NCBI GenBank assembly: GCA_028023455.1
Contig: JAQFVV010006208.1
Location: forward strand, 11,612,984-11,676,983
Source: Epiperipatus broadwayi
Taxonomy: Eukaryota > Onychophora > Udeonychophora > Euonychophora > Peripatidae
DNA: 64,000 nucleotides
Direction of reading: 5' to 3'
Both the position numbers and the translations under genes were made by a program. Below are positions 44,852-57,078 of this stretch, piece by piece. The stretch's first letter is position 1. Each line of letters opens with the position of its first letter. Under the pieces are notes generated by a model. It was not told the origin of the DNA and did no database searches. It was given only the letters and a program-made list of their open reading frames with translations.

Positions 44852-46195
44852 AAAAAAAAAGTTCACTGCAGATAATATTACAATTTATATAAATCAATTG
44901 GAAAAATAATCAATAATAAAATAAAGGGAAGGCATAAAAGAGCAACTGATAGGAAGGAAAGTCATACATATAACACTTTTTTAGACACAAACCATAAAAT
45001 GAATTGTAGAAAAATATATAAACATTATAAAATACGTTAAAAATATTTGAAAAAGCTGTTATAAAACTTAATATATTCAAGAAAAGATTGATAAATGTAT
45101 TGGTTAAAGAATGAATACAATTTGGAGTAAAATAATTATTATTAAGTATGTGGAAACTGTAATTAAAAATTAAGCATTTGGGTAATAATATATGTAGTAT
45201 ATTAGAGAAGGGGATGATATGTTTATTTAATGTCTTACTTAATTATGCAATACATTTTATAGGAATTATGCGTATATAATAATTAATTTGTAATAAGGGG
45301 AGAAATTGGGGTGGAAGGGGGGATATACATTTAAAGATAAAAATTATAAGTAAATTTGTTAATTAAAAAAAAAAATGATCAAAGGAGAAAAGTGTTCCAG
45401 TTTAATAAATTGACCAAGTCATTTGATGGCCAGGCGGAAGATACTTGAATATTTCCTAAATGAAAGGAAAACTATTTAGATACTGAAAATATATTAATTA
45501 TATATAAATTGATTTAAATATATATTTATACATTATATAAATAGAATATGGGTTGATATAATAATAAAAAATTATTAAAGTTTTATGATTTCATACTCAG
45601 CAAAAGTAAAGTTTTTGCTAATTAATCCAAAGTTGGGGAAAGGGTTTCATCCTTTATTTGTATATATAGTTAATTTGATTGTAATTAAAAGGTTTTTTTA
45701 GGTTATTAATTTCAAGGATTAATATTTAACATTTGGAAAATTATTTTTCACAATCTTTAAAAATAATAAGTAACCACATGTTCAATTATAATAATGGTTT
45801 TTATCCTAATAACAACAATAAAAATAATAAAATTTTATTTACTCTTACCAAATTTTTTACGTAAAAATTATAACGGCTGCTTAAGTTTCTTCATAAAAAA
45901 TATTAATGTTATTTAAAATGTCGACTAAATCTCTTTTAAGTACTGTATAGTAATTAAATAATCTTACGGCAGTTAAGTTCATTTCTTTAAAAAAACCAAG
46001 TCAGTATATAATTAAATTAAATACTTTTCAAGAGATATATATAAAGACTTAATAAATAATATTTTTGCAACATAATTTTCATTACAACACTCTTATGTAA
46101 GATAGGGACAGGCTTCTATCCATTTTTAATAATATATGGAGGGGTGTAATCATAAACATGTCAACAAAGACATATTAATAAATGTATGCCCCCCC
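44852..46195. other. AT-rich spacer
   Basis: Nothing recognised in about 1.3 kb. Confidence 0.35.
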
Positions 46196-46197
46196 CC

Positions 46198-46268
46198 AAG
46201 TTGCTCATTTCATGCTGAAACAGCACTCATCAGTTGGCTCAGATTATAATCTCTTACACATATCTTTG
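46198..46268 (-). repeat. HHR-A fragment with partial hammerhead
   Basis: The minus strand keeps ATCTGAGCCAA, CTGATGA, GTGCT-gtttc-AGCAT and GAAA. After that the sequence departs (TGAGCAACTTGG) and abuts a nine-base C run, so stem III and the cleavage side are altered. Confidence 0.5.
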
Positions 46269-46273
46269 TTTAT

Positions 46274-46368
46274 ATATATGTCAAAGCTTTGACCGGGAAG
46301 CGAACGTGGGTCAGCTGCTTGGAAGGCAGCTATGCTATCCACTAACTGCTAGGCCACCAATGCTTGAC
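46274..46368 (-). mobile_element. SINE-1 copy, minus strand
   Basis: Complement of the tail (atatgtcaaagc), the B box (gggaagcgaac) and the A box (ccactaactgctaggccacc). Imperfect flanking repeats atctttgtt / atctttatt. Confidence 0.8.
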
Positions 46369-46580
46369 AATCTTTATTGTTGTTCAGTATATACAGATAA
46401 CTAATTACTACAATTTAATTGATAAGGTATTAAAAGTAGATGGAAATTTGACCCTACCTTGCAGGAGAGTAATATAGTGATTTCATTAAGTGAACAATCT
46501 CTAGTTTAATGAATACTAATAAATATTATTAATGTATATAAATGATTGGAAAAGCAGATTTTCTGGTTGCAAAATGTTAA

Positions 46581-47043
46581 TAAATAATACAATTGATCCA
46601 AACTGCTTCAAACACTTTTTAGCAAAACTCTTTATTTGTACATATATATACACCTACGTTTCGACTGACCTGCAGTCTTCTTCAGAGCTATGATATAATG
46701 AACAAAATAAAAAAAAAAAAACATAACTATATAATAACACCATAGAAAATAAATATACTTATTTTCTATTTATGTTGTACATTTTATTTTATATTAATTG
46801 TTTTATTTGGGTTTGATTATTTATTTCAGTTTTTTTAATATATATATTTTATGTTGTTTTTAGTTTTTTATTGTTTAAAATTTTTTTATGGTGTTATTAT
46901 ATAGTTATGTTTTTCATTTTATTTTGTTCATTATATCATAGCTCTGAAGAAGACTGTAGGTCAGTCGAAACGTAGTGTATATATATGTACAAATAAAGAG
47001 TTTTGCTAAAAGTGTTTGAAGCAGTTTGGATAAATTGTATTTA
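46581..47043. repeat. PLE terminal fold-back, 463 bp
   Basis: Near-identical inverted arms of about 150 bp (cctacgtttcgactgacctg... and complement). The plus-strand motif at 46944-46975 reads CTGAAGA, A, GACTG-taggt-CAGTC, GAAACGTAG. This is hammerhead-like with one extra A before stem II and is characteristic of PLE terminal repeats. The high arm identity suggests a young insertion or gene conversion. Confidence 0.7.
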
Positions 47044-47269
47044 TAGGATATTACGGCAAAAATAAAGAAAAGTGTGATTTCGGTAATATTTAGAAACTAA
47101 TGTTAATGATAAATAATATCTTCATTGAGGATTAAGTGCGAGTTTGCTTTTAATCATAATAAAAATTCTAACACACTATTTTAGTTTAAGATTAATTAAT
47201 TGTAAATCAATGACATCATTATTGAAAAATATATGAAAAAGCATTATTCAACTATTGTAATGGTCAAGA

Positions 47270-47640
47270 TATCAACTGTGGTTCACTAAAGATCTTTCAA
47301 TGCATTTTGTAGTAGCCACTTGGATTAAGATAAAATAATGAAAACCAATGCTACATCATGCTAGATTGAAAGATCTACAGAAAAGAAATACATTCTTTAC
47401 ATATATACAGTTATTGCAGATGAGAATTGGTTATTCACAATTGAAGCAGTTCTACGTAGTCAGGCAAACTAACCAATGAATGTGTCAGATTATATACACA
47501 CACACACCTTTGTTCAAAATGCATGATGATGTATACTTCTATTACAAATTCGTCACCTTGAATATATATTCATTGCAAAATTCAAAGGCTCAACAGGCAA
47601 CATTGAACATTTTGTTGTCACAAGTGCACAGATTTAAGTA
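47270..47640 (+). pseudogene. Tc1/mariner-like transposase relic
   Basis: Frameshifted translation gives KPMLHHARLKDLQKRNTFFT, then IADENWLFTIEAVLRSQAN, which resembles the DE(K/N)xFTIE...QN block around the second catalytic aspartate of IS630/Tc1/mariner transposases. Stops and frameshifts make it inactive. Family call is by recalled motif only. Confidence 0.45.
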
Positions 47641-47884
47641 GTTTATTGGGGGGGGGGGGTAGCATTTTAATCATATATCTGAATCAATTGCAAAGAAAAG
47701 AAAGACGTAATTTTAATATAAAGTAGAAAAAACTATTCTTGAAAATAATGAATGCAAAATATGTGTGTTATATATTTCATAAAAATATGTCACTTCTAAC
47801 AACAACAACAACAACAACAAAAAAACACATTAATAGACATTTTAAAATGATGTGTGTAAGTTTTGATAAAAAATTTTTTTTCCA

Positions 47885-47977
47885 TGTTTCATAGCATTGG
47901 CCAGGAAGCAAATCCGCTAACGCGAGACAACTGCTTGTAGGCAGCTGTGCTGACCTCTCGACCACCAACGCTTGACA
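47885..47977 (-). mobile_element. SINE-1 copy, minus strand
   Basis: Complement of tail (tttcatagcattggcc), B box (ggaagcaaatcc) and A box (ctctcgaccaccaac). A roughly 14-bp target duplication, aagttttgataaaa, lies on both sides. Confidence 0.85.
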
Positions 47978-47999
47978 AGTTTTGATAAAAGTTTTCCAT

Positions 48000-48536
48000 T
48001 AAAAAGCATTAACTAGCTAATAATACACTTTATCAAATTCATAATTAAATTTAAAACTGCACCAATGGCATCATTTGTGTGAGTTATGTGCTAACAGACT
48101 GTAAGAGATGTTTCACAGATGAAGAAATGGTAAAAAAAAATATTTCTAAAACACAGAGATTATGCCATTTATCCAAGAACTAAAATAAAATTATTTCCAC
48201 AATTAAAGATGTACACTTATCCCATAGAATGTTAGACTTCATATATAAATTTTGATATAATTGAACAACTAATTAAAGATGAAACTGCATTTGTTTTTCC
48301 TTATAGTTTGATGAATGTCCTGATATAACTTTTTGTTTTTATAAGAATGGTTGTTAAGTATATGAATGTGAGAGAAGAATTATTAACAATATTGTTCTTT
48401 AAAGGTGAAAACATGAGGTGAAGATGTTTGCTGCACTTTGAAACTATATAGAGGATAAAAAATTATTATATATATATAATTTTATTAAATTGTATTGATT
48501 GCAATTGACAGGATGCCATTTTTTTAAAAGTCTTAT
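48000..48536. other. AT-rich spacer
   Basis: Nothing recognised. Confidence 0.35.
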
Positions 48537-48537
48537 T

Positions 48538-48810
48538 CATCATCATCATCAACCATTATCAATCCACCACAGGATGAAGGTCTCTCAAAGTTTAATCCAT
48601 CTCCGATCTTTAGCTTTTCTTCTCCACATCACCCCTGCACACTTTCTTATTTCATCCATCCATCTCACATGTGGTCTTTTTCTGGGTCTTTTACAATCTC
48701 TTGGAATCCAGTTTAAGATTTCAATCGTCCATCTATTGTCATGACTTCTAGCAATACGTCCAGCCCAACTCCACTTCGATCTTTTAATTTTTTCAGTGAG
48801 GTCAGTACAT
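48538..48810 (-). pseudogene. RTE LINE 3' end
   Basis: The minus frame has KRSKWSWAGRIARSHDNRWT, IEILNWIPRDCKRPRKRPHV and RWMDEIRKCAGVMWRRKAKD, then the conserved 3' end and a GATGATGATGA tail. 5' truncation at about 48805. Good similarity to the 56.2-kb copy. Confidence 0.82.
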
Positions 48811-49209
48811 TGTAATATATAGGTGGTGGACCATAACAATTAAAGAAAATTACAAATAACAATTGTTCTGCAAAAATCTACCCATTGCTGTTCTCATTGA
48901 AGAAATTTAGATTAACTTATAAAAATATGAAGATATCAATAGTAGATATTGGGAAATTAACTCTTGAATATTTCTCCAGAGACATCATTTATTTAATTAA
49001 TAAAAAATACATTATTATGAATGATGATGAAGTCCAACCACTTAATTTTTGATGAAACCCATTTTTACATTGTTAAATGTAAAAACATTAAAACATTTCT
49101 TTGTCTCAATTTAAAAGTTTATTCTTTTCTAGTTATAAGTTAACAAATACATCTAATCGATATTTGATCCTATTTTGTTTATTTATTATAATTGTTATAA
49201 AATCATTAT

Positions 49210-50205
49210 AATCGAGTATTAAGAAAAGGCAATAGTTAAAATTCAAAATTTTTTTTAAAAAATAGAATTTATTGGTCAATTAGAAATACAATATAAATAC
49301 AATGTTTTTTATGGATATTCAGCATTGCTGTCTATGGTTAATCTTGTGTTTAAACCTCCAGCGATACCTGATTGAACTTGAGACTGCAAGGGATTGTTCA
49401 TAATTGAGTGTTCTTAGATTTTTTGGGTGGAATGTTCAGGTTTTAAGCAACTGGTAAATAGCCCAGGTATCATTAAATATTCCTATGGGAGCTACTATTT
49501 GGTCTCTTGTCTTAATTTTCTCTATGATCTTACAAAATGTGGAAATTAAATCACAGCTATTATTTTATATTGCATTAAGCATGCTTTCAATAGATCACTG
49601 CCAGAATCATACTGCTGTATTAATGTAGCAGTTGAAAAATATGCCTATATATGGAAGTAATTTATTATGTAAATGAGGCATTTAAATACTCCATTTTTTC
49701 AACAATGGAGTGGATGAATCTTTTCTGTAGACTGCATTTGAATCCTTTACAATCACCCGTCTCTTTGTATTTTTATTTTCTACCTCTTTTAGCACAAACT
49801 GTCCCATAGTGAACTCATGATCAAAGAAGATTAAATAATGAATATAATTATGTAACCTTCCTTGATTATGAGCTCGCTATCGATCATACTTTCAGTCCTA
49901 CTAATGTGAGGATGGTTTTTGTAAAAAGAGAAATAGAAAACAAAAATACAAAAAGACATAGGTGATTGGTAAAAGTATTCAAAGGCAATCAACAGAACAG
50001 ATTCATGCATTCCATTGTAAAAAAAAATGGAATATTTAAATGCCTCATTTACATAATAAATTACATCCATATATAGGCATAATTTTCAACTGCTAAATAA
50101 AACAGCAGTATGATTCTGGCAATAATCTTCCAAAAGCATGCTTAGTGCAATATAAAAGTTTTGAATATCAACTATTACCTTTTCTTAATACTCGATTATT
50201 ATGAG
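49210..50205. repeat. ~1-kb fold-back of unknown class
   Basis: The arm on the left (pieces at 49215-49250 and 49550-49710, with taatcgagtattaagaaaaggc and catactgctgtattaatg) is inverted at 50025-50205. The centre contains two unrelated AT-moderate segments and short frames without family match. Confidence 0.6.
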
Positions 50206-50824
50206 TTTAGAATAAGTTAACAAGTACTACATTTTATCTATTCAGTAAAGCTTTTTATAAACTGTAACTACTTCTTTGCACCCAGACATAAGTTTTTCTA
50301 TTCTGATAATCCTTATTTCACAAGTTTCTACTTCTGATAATCTTACTACAAATTTTCTAGAATACTAACTTTAACACTTAAAGTAATTTTTCCTTCAACT
50401 TCCTAACATGTCCAAAACATACACACCATTTTTTGTCTACTGTACTCAATCTCTTTATTTTAATTTTTTTTTAAAAATTATATTATTTCTCACATTAACT
50501 AATTTAATTTTTGCTAATAATGTTTTCCATTATATTTTCCTTACTCTTAACCTCCACTATATTATTTTGCTTCATACCAGAATGTCTTACCCAATATATC
50601 TTGGTTTCACTTATTATCTTCTCATCAAAAAAAAATAAAATAAAATAGCTCAAGAACTTTGCTATACAAACTATATGCTTCTTAAGTAAATCAGTCTTAC
50701 AGAACCTAATTTAATATATATTAGTATATATCATGTACAATTTTTTTTAAAATATATAAATTAATCTAGTTCTTATCTATTGTTTATTTCATGCTTTGAA
50801 GATAACTCTTATAGTATTTTTTTT
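50206..50824. other. AT-rich spacer
   Basis: Nothing recognised; short frames are hydrophobic by composition. Confidence 0.35.
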
Positions 50825-52030
50825 TTTTCATTTTGTTACATTTAATGGTTTACAGAGAACATTGGATTTCCACCAACCAAGAGAAGAAGCTGGATTTAAA
50901 AGTGGTTTTAGTACAGTAGATCATATCCAGGTATTGAGAGAAGTTATAGAAAGGACAATTGAATATGAGTTGCCATTATGCTTTGGATTTGTAGATTATG
51001 AAAAGGCATTTGGTTCTATAAACATTTCTTCCGTGATTAAAGCATTGGATCATCAAGGTATAGATCCAGGATATTGTCATATTTGAAAGAATATTTATAA
51101 AAATGCAACAGCAACAATTAGATTACATAATGATACTAGGAAAGTTAACATTGAGAAGAGTGTAAGACAGGGTGACTCCATATCTCCAAAACTTTTTACA
51201 GCAGTGTTGCAAGAAGTATTTTGTGGATTAAAATGGGAAGCTAAAGGAGTGAAAGTAAATGAGATTATTTAAAAAATTTAGATTTAGAAGATGATGTAGT
51301 TTTTGCAAATAATGATTTAAAGCTACAGGAAATATTGCAGGAGTTATCAGATGAAAGTAAGAAAATAGGATTAAAGATAAATGTTAAAAAGATTAAAATA
51401 ATGTTTAATGGATTTTCTCAAAATATGGAAATAAAGATTGATTATGATGAGTTAGAAGAAGTTAACAGTTGCAAATACCTTGGTCACATTATTAATATGG
51501 ACAGAAACATAATGGATGAAATTAATCATAGAATTAAACTTGATTGGAGTGCTTTTGGTAGAAATAACTTGTTACTAAAAGGAAATATGCCTTTGTGTTT
51601 GAAAAGACTTTTAATAAATGTATTTTACCAGTTCTTACTTATGATCTGAGATTTGGACACTTAATAGAAGAGCAATGCAAAGACTTCAGACCATTCAAAG
51701 GAGTATGAAGAGATTCATGCTGGGAGTAACAAGAAGAGATCAAAAATACAATATATGTGTAAGAGAACAAACAGGTATTACTGACCTTATTAAAAAAATT
51801 AAGACTGAAATGAAATTGAACTGGATATATTGCTAGAAGAGATGATAATAGATGGATAATTGAAATCTTAAACTGGATTCTAAGAGATTTTCAAAGACCC
51901 AGAAAGAAACCATATGTGAGATAGATAGATGTGGAGAAGAGAAGCTAAAGATCAGAGAAGATGGATTAAACTTGGAGACCTTCATCCTGCAGTGGATTGA
52001 TAATGGTTGATGATGATGACGATGATACAC
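50825..52030 (+). pseudogene. RTE LINE reverse transcriptase, longest copy
   Basis: Starts within the RT: QPREEAGFKSGFSTVDHIQV, then LCFGFVDYEKAFGSI (motif A), then after frameshifts RQGDSISPKLFTAVLQ (motif B region), LKINVKKIKIMFNGFSQNME, YLGHIINMDRNIMDEINHRI and the C-terminal blocks. The FADD-like catalytic box is damaged: the region before aggaaatattgcagg reads LEDDVVFANN after a frameshift. The 3' end is ATCCTGCAGTGGATTGATAA plus (GATGAT)n. 5'-truncated, without the endonuclease. Confidence 0.87.
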
Positions 52031-52805
52031 TTAGGTAAAAAATCAACATATACAAGAAGATGCATAATGCTCCTACTTAAAAAGATTACTATGTAGTTTA
52101 AACTAGTTTTTAAATGATCCTTGCAGGGCAAAGCATCTACATGAGCTTTTCACATAGGAACAATGAATATTATTAGTCAGATTTACCAATTGCAGGGCAA
52201 TGATAGCTAAGAATAACCAGATACTTTCCTAAGCAATATTGAATGTTAATTACATTGGATTCTGGATTTGCCATCTGAATAAAAAAAAATCTAAGCTCAA
52301 TTACTTAGCTTATACACGAATCTGGATTATGCTAATTGCAAATAGATATATTACCACATCATCATGAACATCTTATATATTCTTTTATAATTTGATCATT
52401 GCTAGTTTCTTGTTAAATATAGTCATGATATTTAATTTCATGCTCTGCCAATGCCAATTTCTCATATTTATTTTTAGATCTGGATGATAGCCTCATCTTG
52501 AAATTTACAAACAATAAAGTTTATCTCTTCTTCACTTTTTACTATTACAATATGATTACTTACATATCAAAATTTCATCATATTTTACTAAAACTTTTTT
52601 GATTCTTGTAATTTTTATAATCAATTCTGTTAAACTGAAGGTAAATACATCTTCAAACAACATAAATAATAAAATGAACCTATGATTAGAGTGACCGACT
52701 GACCTGAAATTTTTAAACACCATTGATTTTTGGACCTTTTTAGCGGCATTTTGAATATAATATAGATGAGATGTCATTTGTTTTAATTAATCACATAATA
52801 TAAAG
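52031..52805. other. AT-rich spacer
   Basis: Nothing recognised. Confidence 0.35.
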
Positions 52806-52811
52806 TAATAG

Positions 52812-53130
52812 TCAATGATTGTATGTTTATATTCGACTATTTCCATCATCTAATATGTGTATTGAATGTCTTTAGAAAAATTTAACTCAATTTAAATATT
52901 CCAAATACATTCAATTGTTAGTAATAGCACATCACAATGTTTTGAGAGGTATTATTCTCTCCTCTTTTTCAGATGTTGCTGGCCTGACCAGTGACAGTAT
53001 TAGCATGGGATTCAAACCTGGACCCTTAGATTCTTGAGTATTGAATTTTAAGGTAACACTCTAACCATCTGCGCCATCCTGCCAAAGACAACAGTCTTAT
53101 CTATGAGGTTCCTCCTGATTTTTTCCTAAA
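52812..53130 (-). mobile_element. PLE-2 inverted terminal copy with tRNA-like module
   Basis: Minus-strand order: tRNA-like unit (A box GATGGCGCAGATGG, B box GGTTTGAATCCC, about 53011-53085), a gap-sharing segment, GAGGAGAGAATAATACCTCTC, and the AATATTTAAATTGAGTTAAA end. Same module as at 14 and 16.9 kb. Confidence 0.65.
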
Positions 53131-53395
53131 AACAAAGTTGATTATGTATATGACAATTAACATATGTTCAATGGGGAAAATACAACAATATTGGATAGAG
53201 AAGAAAAGGTACAAAGAAGAAAATTTAAAGAAGCTGCTCACATGACAATGGAAAAAATCTCATAAGCCAAAGTAGTGTGACTATACATTATGTATGGAAA
53301 CCATTAATCAACGGTGCTCTTAGCAAAAAGTGGAGAAATCAGGAGGAACCTCATAGATAAGTATATGAAATTTCTACAGACTTCCCTTACAGCAG
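53131..53395 (+). pseudogene. PLE-2 GIY-YIG C-terminal relic
   Basis: The plus strand encodes a frame-shifted match to ERRKFKEAAHMTM of the 17.1-kb copy (atattggatagagaag..., aaagaagctgctcacatgac) and ends ggaggaacctcatagataag. It sits head-to-head with the inverted terminal copy just upstream, the usual PLE arrangement. Confidence 0.6.
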
Positions 53396-53570
53396 TGCAC
53401 ACTATCCTGAATAGCATTTGACTGCTAAATGCTACTTGGGATAGCATGCACTGTACTAAACTGGTTATAGCTATTTTTTATATTGATATGCTGAATATTA
53501 ATGAGTTTATTCCAGAACCTTTTGATTGTTATATTTATTTTATCTGATTTTATAATTTAACTATAATTTC

Positions 53571-54070
53571 ATTCTTTTTTTTTTCTCAGTGATGAAAGTT
53601 TATTCATCAATAATAAAAAAAAACAGATACAAATACAGTTAGAAAAAGGTTCACAAGGGAGTAATTATATGGTAAATTGAAATTTCAGGAGCAACATGGT
53701 AAAAGGTAAAAGAAACATGTGAAAAGGGAATCGGAAGTGGAAAGGGTGTGTAGTCCAGGCCAGTCCGAGATGCATGTCTTTGTTGAGCACGCACCGCATG
53801 GGTCACAAACATTTAAATGATTGAGTCATATGCAGAGGCTGAGAATTGGAGGATTGCTCATGTGTCTGTGAGGAGTGGAAGTGGGGCTAGTTTGGTATCT
53901 CTGGTTTTGAGAAAGCGAATTAGGTCCAATAGCTTTTGATTCCCTGAGTGTACTCTCTGGTCAAAAATAATTTCATTCTTTTCTGAGCTAATGTAATAAA
54001 TGACTACTAATGAAAACATACACAGAAAGGGTAGTTTTTTTAAATATTCAGTTTTATTGCAGCAAGGCAT
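53571..54070 (-). pseudogene. LINE-2 3' end with poly(A) tail
   Basis: The minus frame (53858-54070) encodes VVIYYISSEKNEIIFDQRVH and LLDLIRFLKTRDTKLAPLP, matching the C-terminus of LINE-2 (LWLTRCDIIFN... at 40 kb). The 3' UTR is GC-richer and ends AATAAACTTTCATC.. followed by poly(A), seen as the T run at 53576-53585. 5'-truncated. Confidence 0.65.
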
Positions 54071-54379
54071 GCTGTCAATATACCATGTATATCATATTCA
54101 TCGCTTATAGTAATATGACTCAAGACTTCTTATTACGAGGATATAAGTAGTGACTAATTAGCTTTTCAAAATATTAAAATTTATTTAAATGTCTCACTTC
54201 ATTGATAGACAAAATTTTGAATCTTTTCTATTAATCAAAAATGGTCACCTACTATTGCCCAGGCTTCTTTGAATTTCGGTTTTCTACCCTCTCTCCATAC
54301 ATATAATTTTTGCTTTTGATAATTCTAATCTGTAGCTGAGTTTTTTTGTTTGTGATCAGTGAATGTCAATGAATATTAT
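54071..54379. other. AT-rich spacer
   Basis: Nothing recognised. Confidence 0.3.
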
Positions 54380-54675
54380 TTATATTTGAGGGTTCTGTTA
54401 TATAAATATCTATGTTGGCCAATCTAGTTGAAGATTGGCTTTCAACTTCCCATGATATAATAAGTCGCATACAGGTTGGCTGCATTTAATTTTATAGACC
54501 ACATGAAATGCAGATTACAGAATGTCTTTGGAATTGTTAATTAATTGATTCAGTGATGGAGGGGTTCAAAACCTTTGTCTTTGCAAATGTTTTTTTAATT
54601 TTATGCTTGTCTTTTGGAATGTAAGAAAGATTAATTCTCTTTGTCGAGTAGGCAGGGGTTTCTTATTTTGTTGTA
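54380..54675 (-). pseudogene. Possible PLE relic
   Basis: Minus-strand frames give INLSYIPKDKHKIKKTFAKT and FHVVYKIKC, similar in order to the PLE linker (YPYIPKVDKLRKICN) and GIY start (YEIPC). Several shifts are needed, so this is weak. Confidence 0.33.
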
Positions 54676-54816
54676 AAACAAAAAAGACAATAACCGGGGG
54701 ATTAAATTTTTGGATTTATATATCCAAAGACAGTGCAACACATTAGATTACAGAATGATGCTTAAATCTATAAATATAAGAGAAATCCATCCCAGATCAA
54801 TAATCATCATTTCTAC

Positions 54817-54970
54817 TAAACATCACATGATCACTATCTCATACTAGCACAATAATTGTTATTAAACAATTCAAAATACAGCAAAACTCTCCATATAGTA
54901 GTGCCATCTTGTGCTAACAAGAGCAATCAATGGATGCCAGAAGGCTTGTGCATAAAATCCCTATGGAACT
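54817..54970 (+). mobile_element. HHR-B family deletion form
   Basis: Begins aaacatcacatgatcac and has gcaaaactctccatatagta, then inverted orientation pieces (aatcaatggatgccagaagg, gcataaaatccctat). No ribozyme core. The 3' border is uncertain. Confidence 0.65.
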
Positions 54971-55149
54971 TAAAAGGTTTTCTGCACAGAAATCATGTTT
55001 TTTGGAAATTTAAGGATTGCAATGTCTAGCTATAATAGCATGCGCTTCCACGAATGCAAATAACTAACGGTTAATATTAAGATAAATTTTAATATAGGAT
55101 CCCTTAAAGCGTTTAACTAATAACATATATACAATTATTTATATAAGAA

Positions 55150-55440
55150 GGCTGGAAGGCATACACAAATAAAAATTAAGATCAATATGACCTTTAAGTG
55201 TCCTAGCTAACTGTTCACACGTTCGGAGGTCAGCTCTCTGCACTTGAAGTCACTGTGTAAGGGAAGACATTCTGATCCACTTCATATCAGTCTACACAGG
55301 TGAAGCTCCAAGAATTGCGTGTCCCTCTTTTTCTGCTTCCGATTAGTACTAAAGGCAGTTCATTATCTCTTAATCCCTGCAAATGATTGGTTAATCGTCT
55401 GCCCAGCCGATCAGGTGATTCTTCCTTCCTTTCCATGTTC
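55150..55440 (-). other. GC-richer island with short ORF
   Basis: Composition is clearly higher in GC than its surroundings. On the minus strand an ATG at 55436 opens a 49-codon frame ending at 55287, starting MERKEESPDRLGRR and rich in Arg and Leu. No family recognised. It could be an exon, a promoter-proximal region (a CCAAT is present) or an old element. Confidence 0.25.
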
Positions 55441-55754
55441 CATTGGAATTTTAGAATTATCTTTCTGCTTATTAATTAATCAGTTATTGTAGATTTTCGT
55501 TATCTTAAAAAAAGAATCTAAATCGAATTCCTTAATTTGTTTCATTTGCATAACAACTTATTCTACTCGTATTAATTAATCTATTGTTCATTTTAGAAAT
55601 TAATCTTTTTCTAATCTAAAGTATAATTCTTAATTTCTGCTTTAAAAAATAAATCTTTTCAAGTTCTATAACATTATTAACTTATTATTTTTTTCTCAAT
55701 AAGTTTTTATAATCATATATATATGCATAAAAACACACATACATATCAAATATG

Positions 55755-56110
55755 ATTAAAAAAAACAATACTGAAAAGTATAAAAAGGACCAATGATTTT
55801 GTTGTAATTGTTCTCCATATTTTGAAGGTCCTTTATATACTCTTCAATATTGTTCAAATTTCTACAAATTGTGCTTTTTATGCAGAAAACCTTTAAATTC
55901 CACATATTTATATGAATGGGGGTTATTGATCTGGGGTGGATCGCTCCTTTTATGTTTGTAGGTTTAAGCATTATTCTGTAATCTAGTGTGCTACACTGTC
56001 TTTGAATATATAAGTCCGAAAATTTAATTCCTCTGTTATTGTCTTGTTTTCATAGTCCATGAAAGTATTGATGCTTGTTCTAGTTCTTGCCGTAAACCTT
56101 TTCTTATTAG
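55755..56110 (-). pseudogene. PLE reverse transcriptase relic
   Basis: The minus frame encodes MLKPTNIKGAIHPRSITPIH, INMWNLKVFC and ICRNLNNIEEYIKDLQN. Upstream in another frame is KFSDLYIQRQCSTLDYRI. This matches the PLE RT thumb region, where a KPTN/KPTD block is followed by HP.S..P.HI and an R.ICS.-like helix. Broken by frameshifts. Confidence 0.6.
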
Positions 56111-56221
56111 TATGCTACTTTTATTTCTAGCATCATCTAGTACTGTAAAAAAAAAAAAAAAAACCCAAATAATTGCAATGCCCTTTTTACCTTTTAAAAT
56201 GTCTATTATAAATTACAGTAC

Positions 56222-56970
56222 TCATCATCATCATCCATTATCAATCCACTGCAGGATGAAGGTCTCTCCAAGTTTAATCCAACTCCGATCTTTAGCTTCT
56301 CTTCTCCACATCATCCCTGCACACTTTCTTATTTCATCCATCCATCTCACATGTGGTCTCTTTCTGGGTCTTTTACAATCTATTGGAATCCAGTTTAAAA
56401 TTTCAGTTGTCCATTTATTGTCATCTCTTCTAGCAATATGTCCAGCCCAACTCCACTTCAGTCTTTTAATTTTTTCAAGGAGATCAGTAACACCTGTTTG
56501 TTTTCTTACCCATACATTGCGTTTTCGATCTCTTCTTGTTACTCCCAACATGCATCTCTCCATACTTCTTTGAGTGTTTTGAAGTATCTATATTGCTCTT
56601 CTATTAAGTGTACAAGTCTCAGATCCATAAGTAAGAACTGGCAAAACACATTTATTAAAAACCTTCCTTTTCAAACACATAGGCATATTTCATTTTAATA
56701 GCAAGTTATTTCTACCAAAAACACTCCAACCAAGTTTAATTCTATGATTAATTTCATCCATTATGTTTCCATCTGTATTAATAATCTGACCAAAGTATTT
56801 GTAACTGTTAACTTCTTTTAATTCATCATAATCAATCTTTATTTTCATATTTTGAGAAAATCTATTAAACATTACTTTAGTCTTTATTTATCTTTAGTCC
56901 TACTTTCCTACTTTCTTCTGATAACTCCTGCACCATTTCCTGTTACTCTAAAGCATTATTACTGTACTAA
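56222..56970 (-). pseudogene. RTE LINE, reverse transcriptase C-terminal region
   Basis: From the frame at 56690-56872 (FSQNMKIKIDYDELKEVNSY, YFGQIINTDGNIMDEINHRI), then after a frameshift the 110-codon frame at 56231-56563 (RCMLGVTRRDRKRNVWVR, RLKWSWAGHIARR, KECAG-type RKCAGMMWRREAKD). Ends with the conserved 3' terminus and GATGATGATGA. One of the best-preserved RTE ends in the window. Confidence 0.87.
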
Positions 56971-57078
56971 TATGAATTAATTTTTTTGCAATAAATCTAT
57001 TCTAACGTAAGGTTAGTAAAATGAGACTTGTAATTGTCCCTGCTTTAGTAATAAGTTTTCAAAATATTTATTTAAAAA

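Noticed and set aside
56112-56573. 153-codon plus-strand frame
   Set aside because: It is antisense to the RTE LINE C-terminus on the minus strand, which has recognisable motifs. The same antisense frames appear at 7.1, 16.0 and 48.6 kb.
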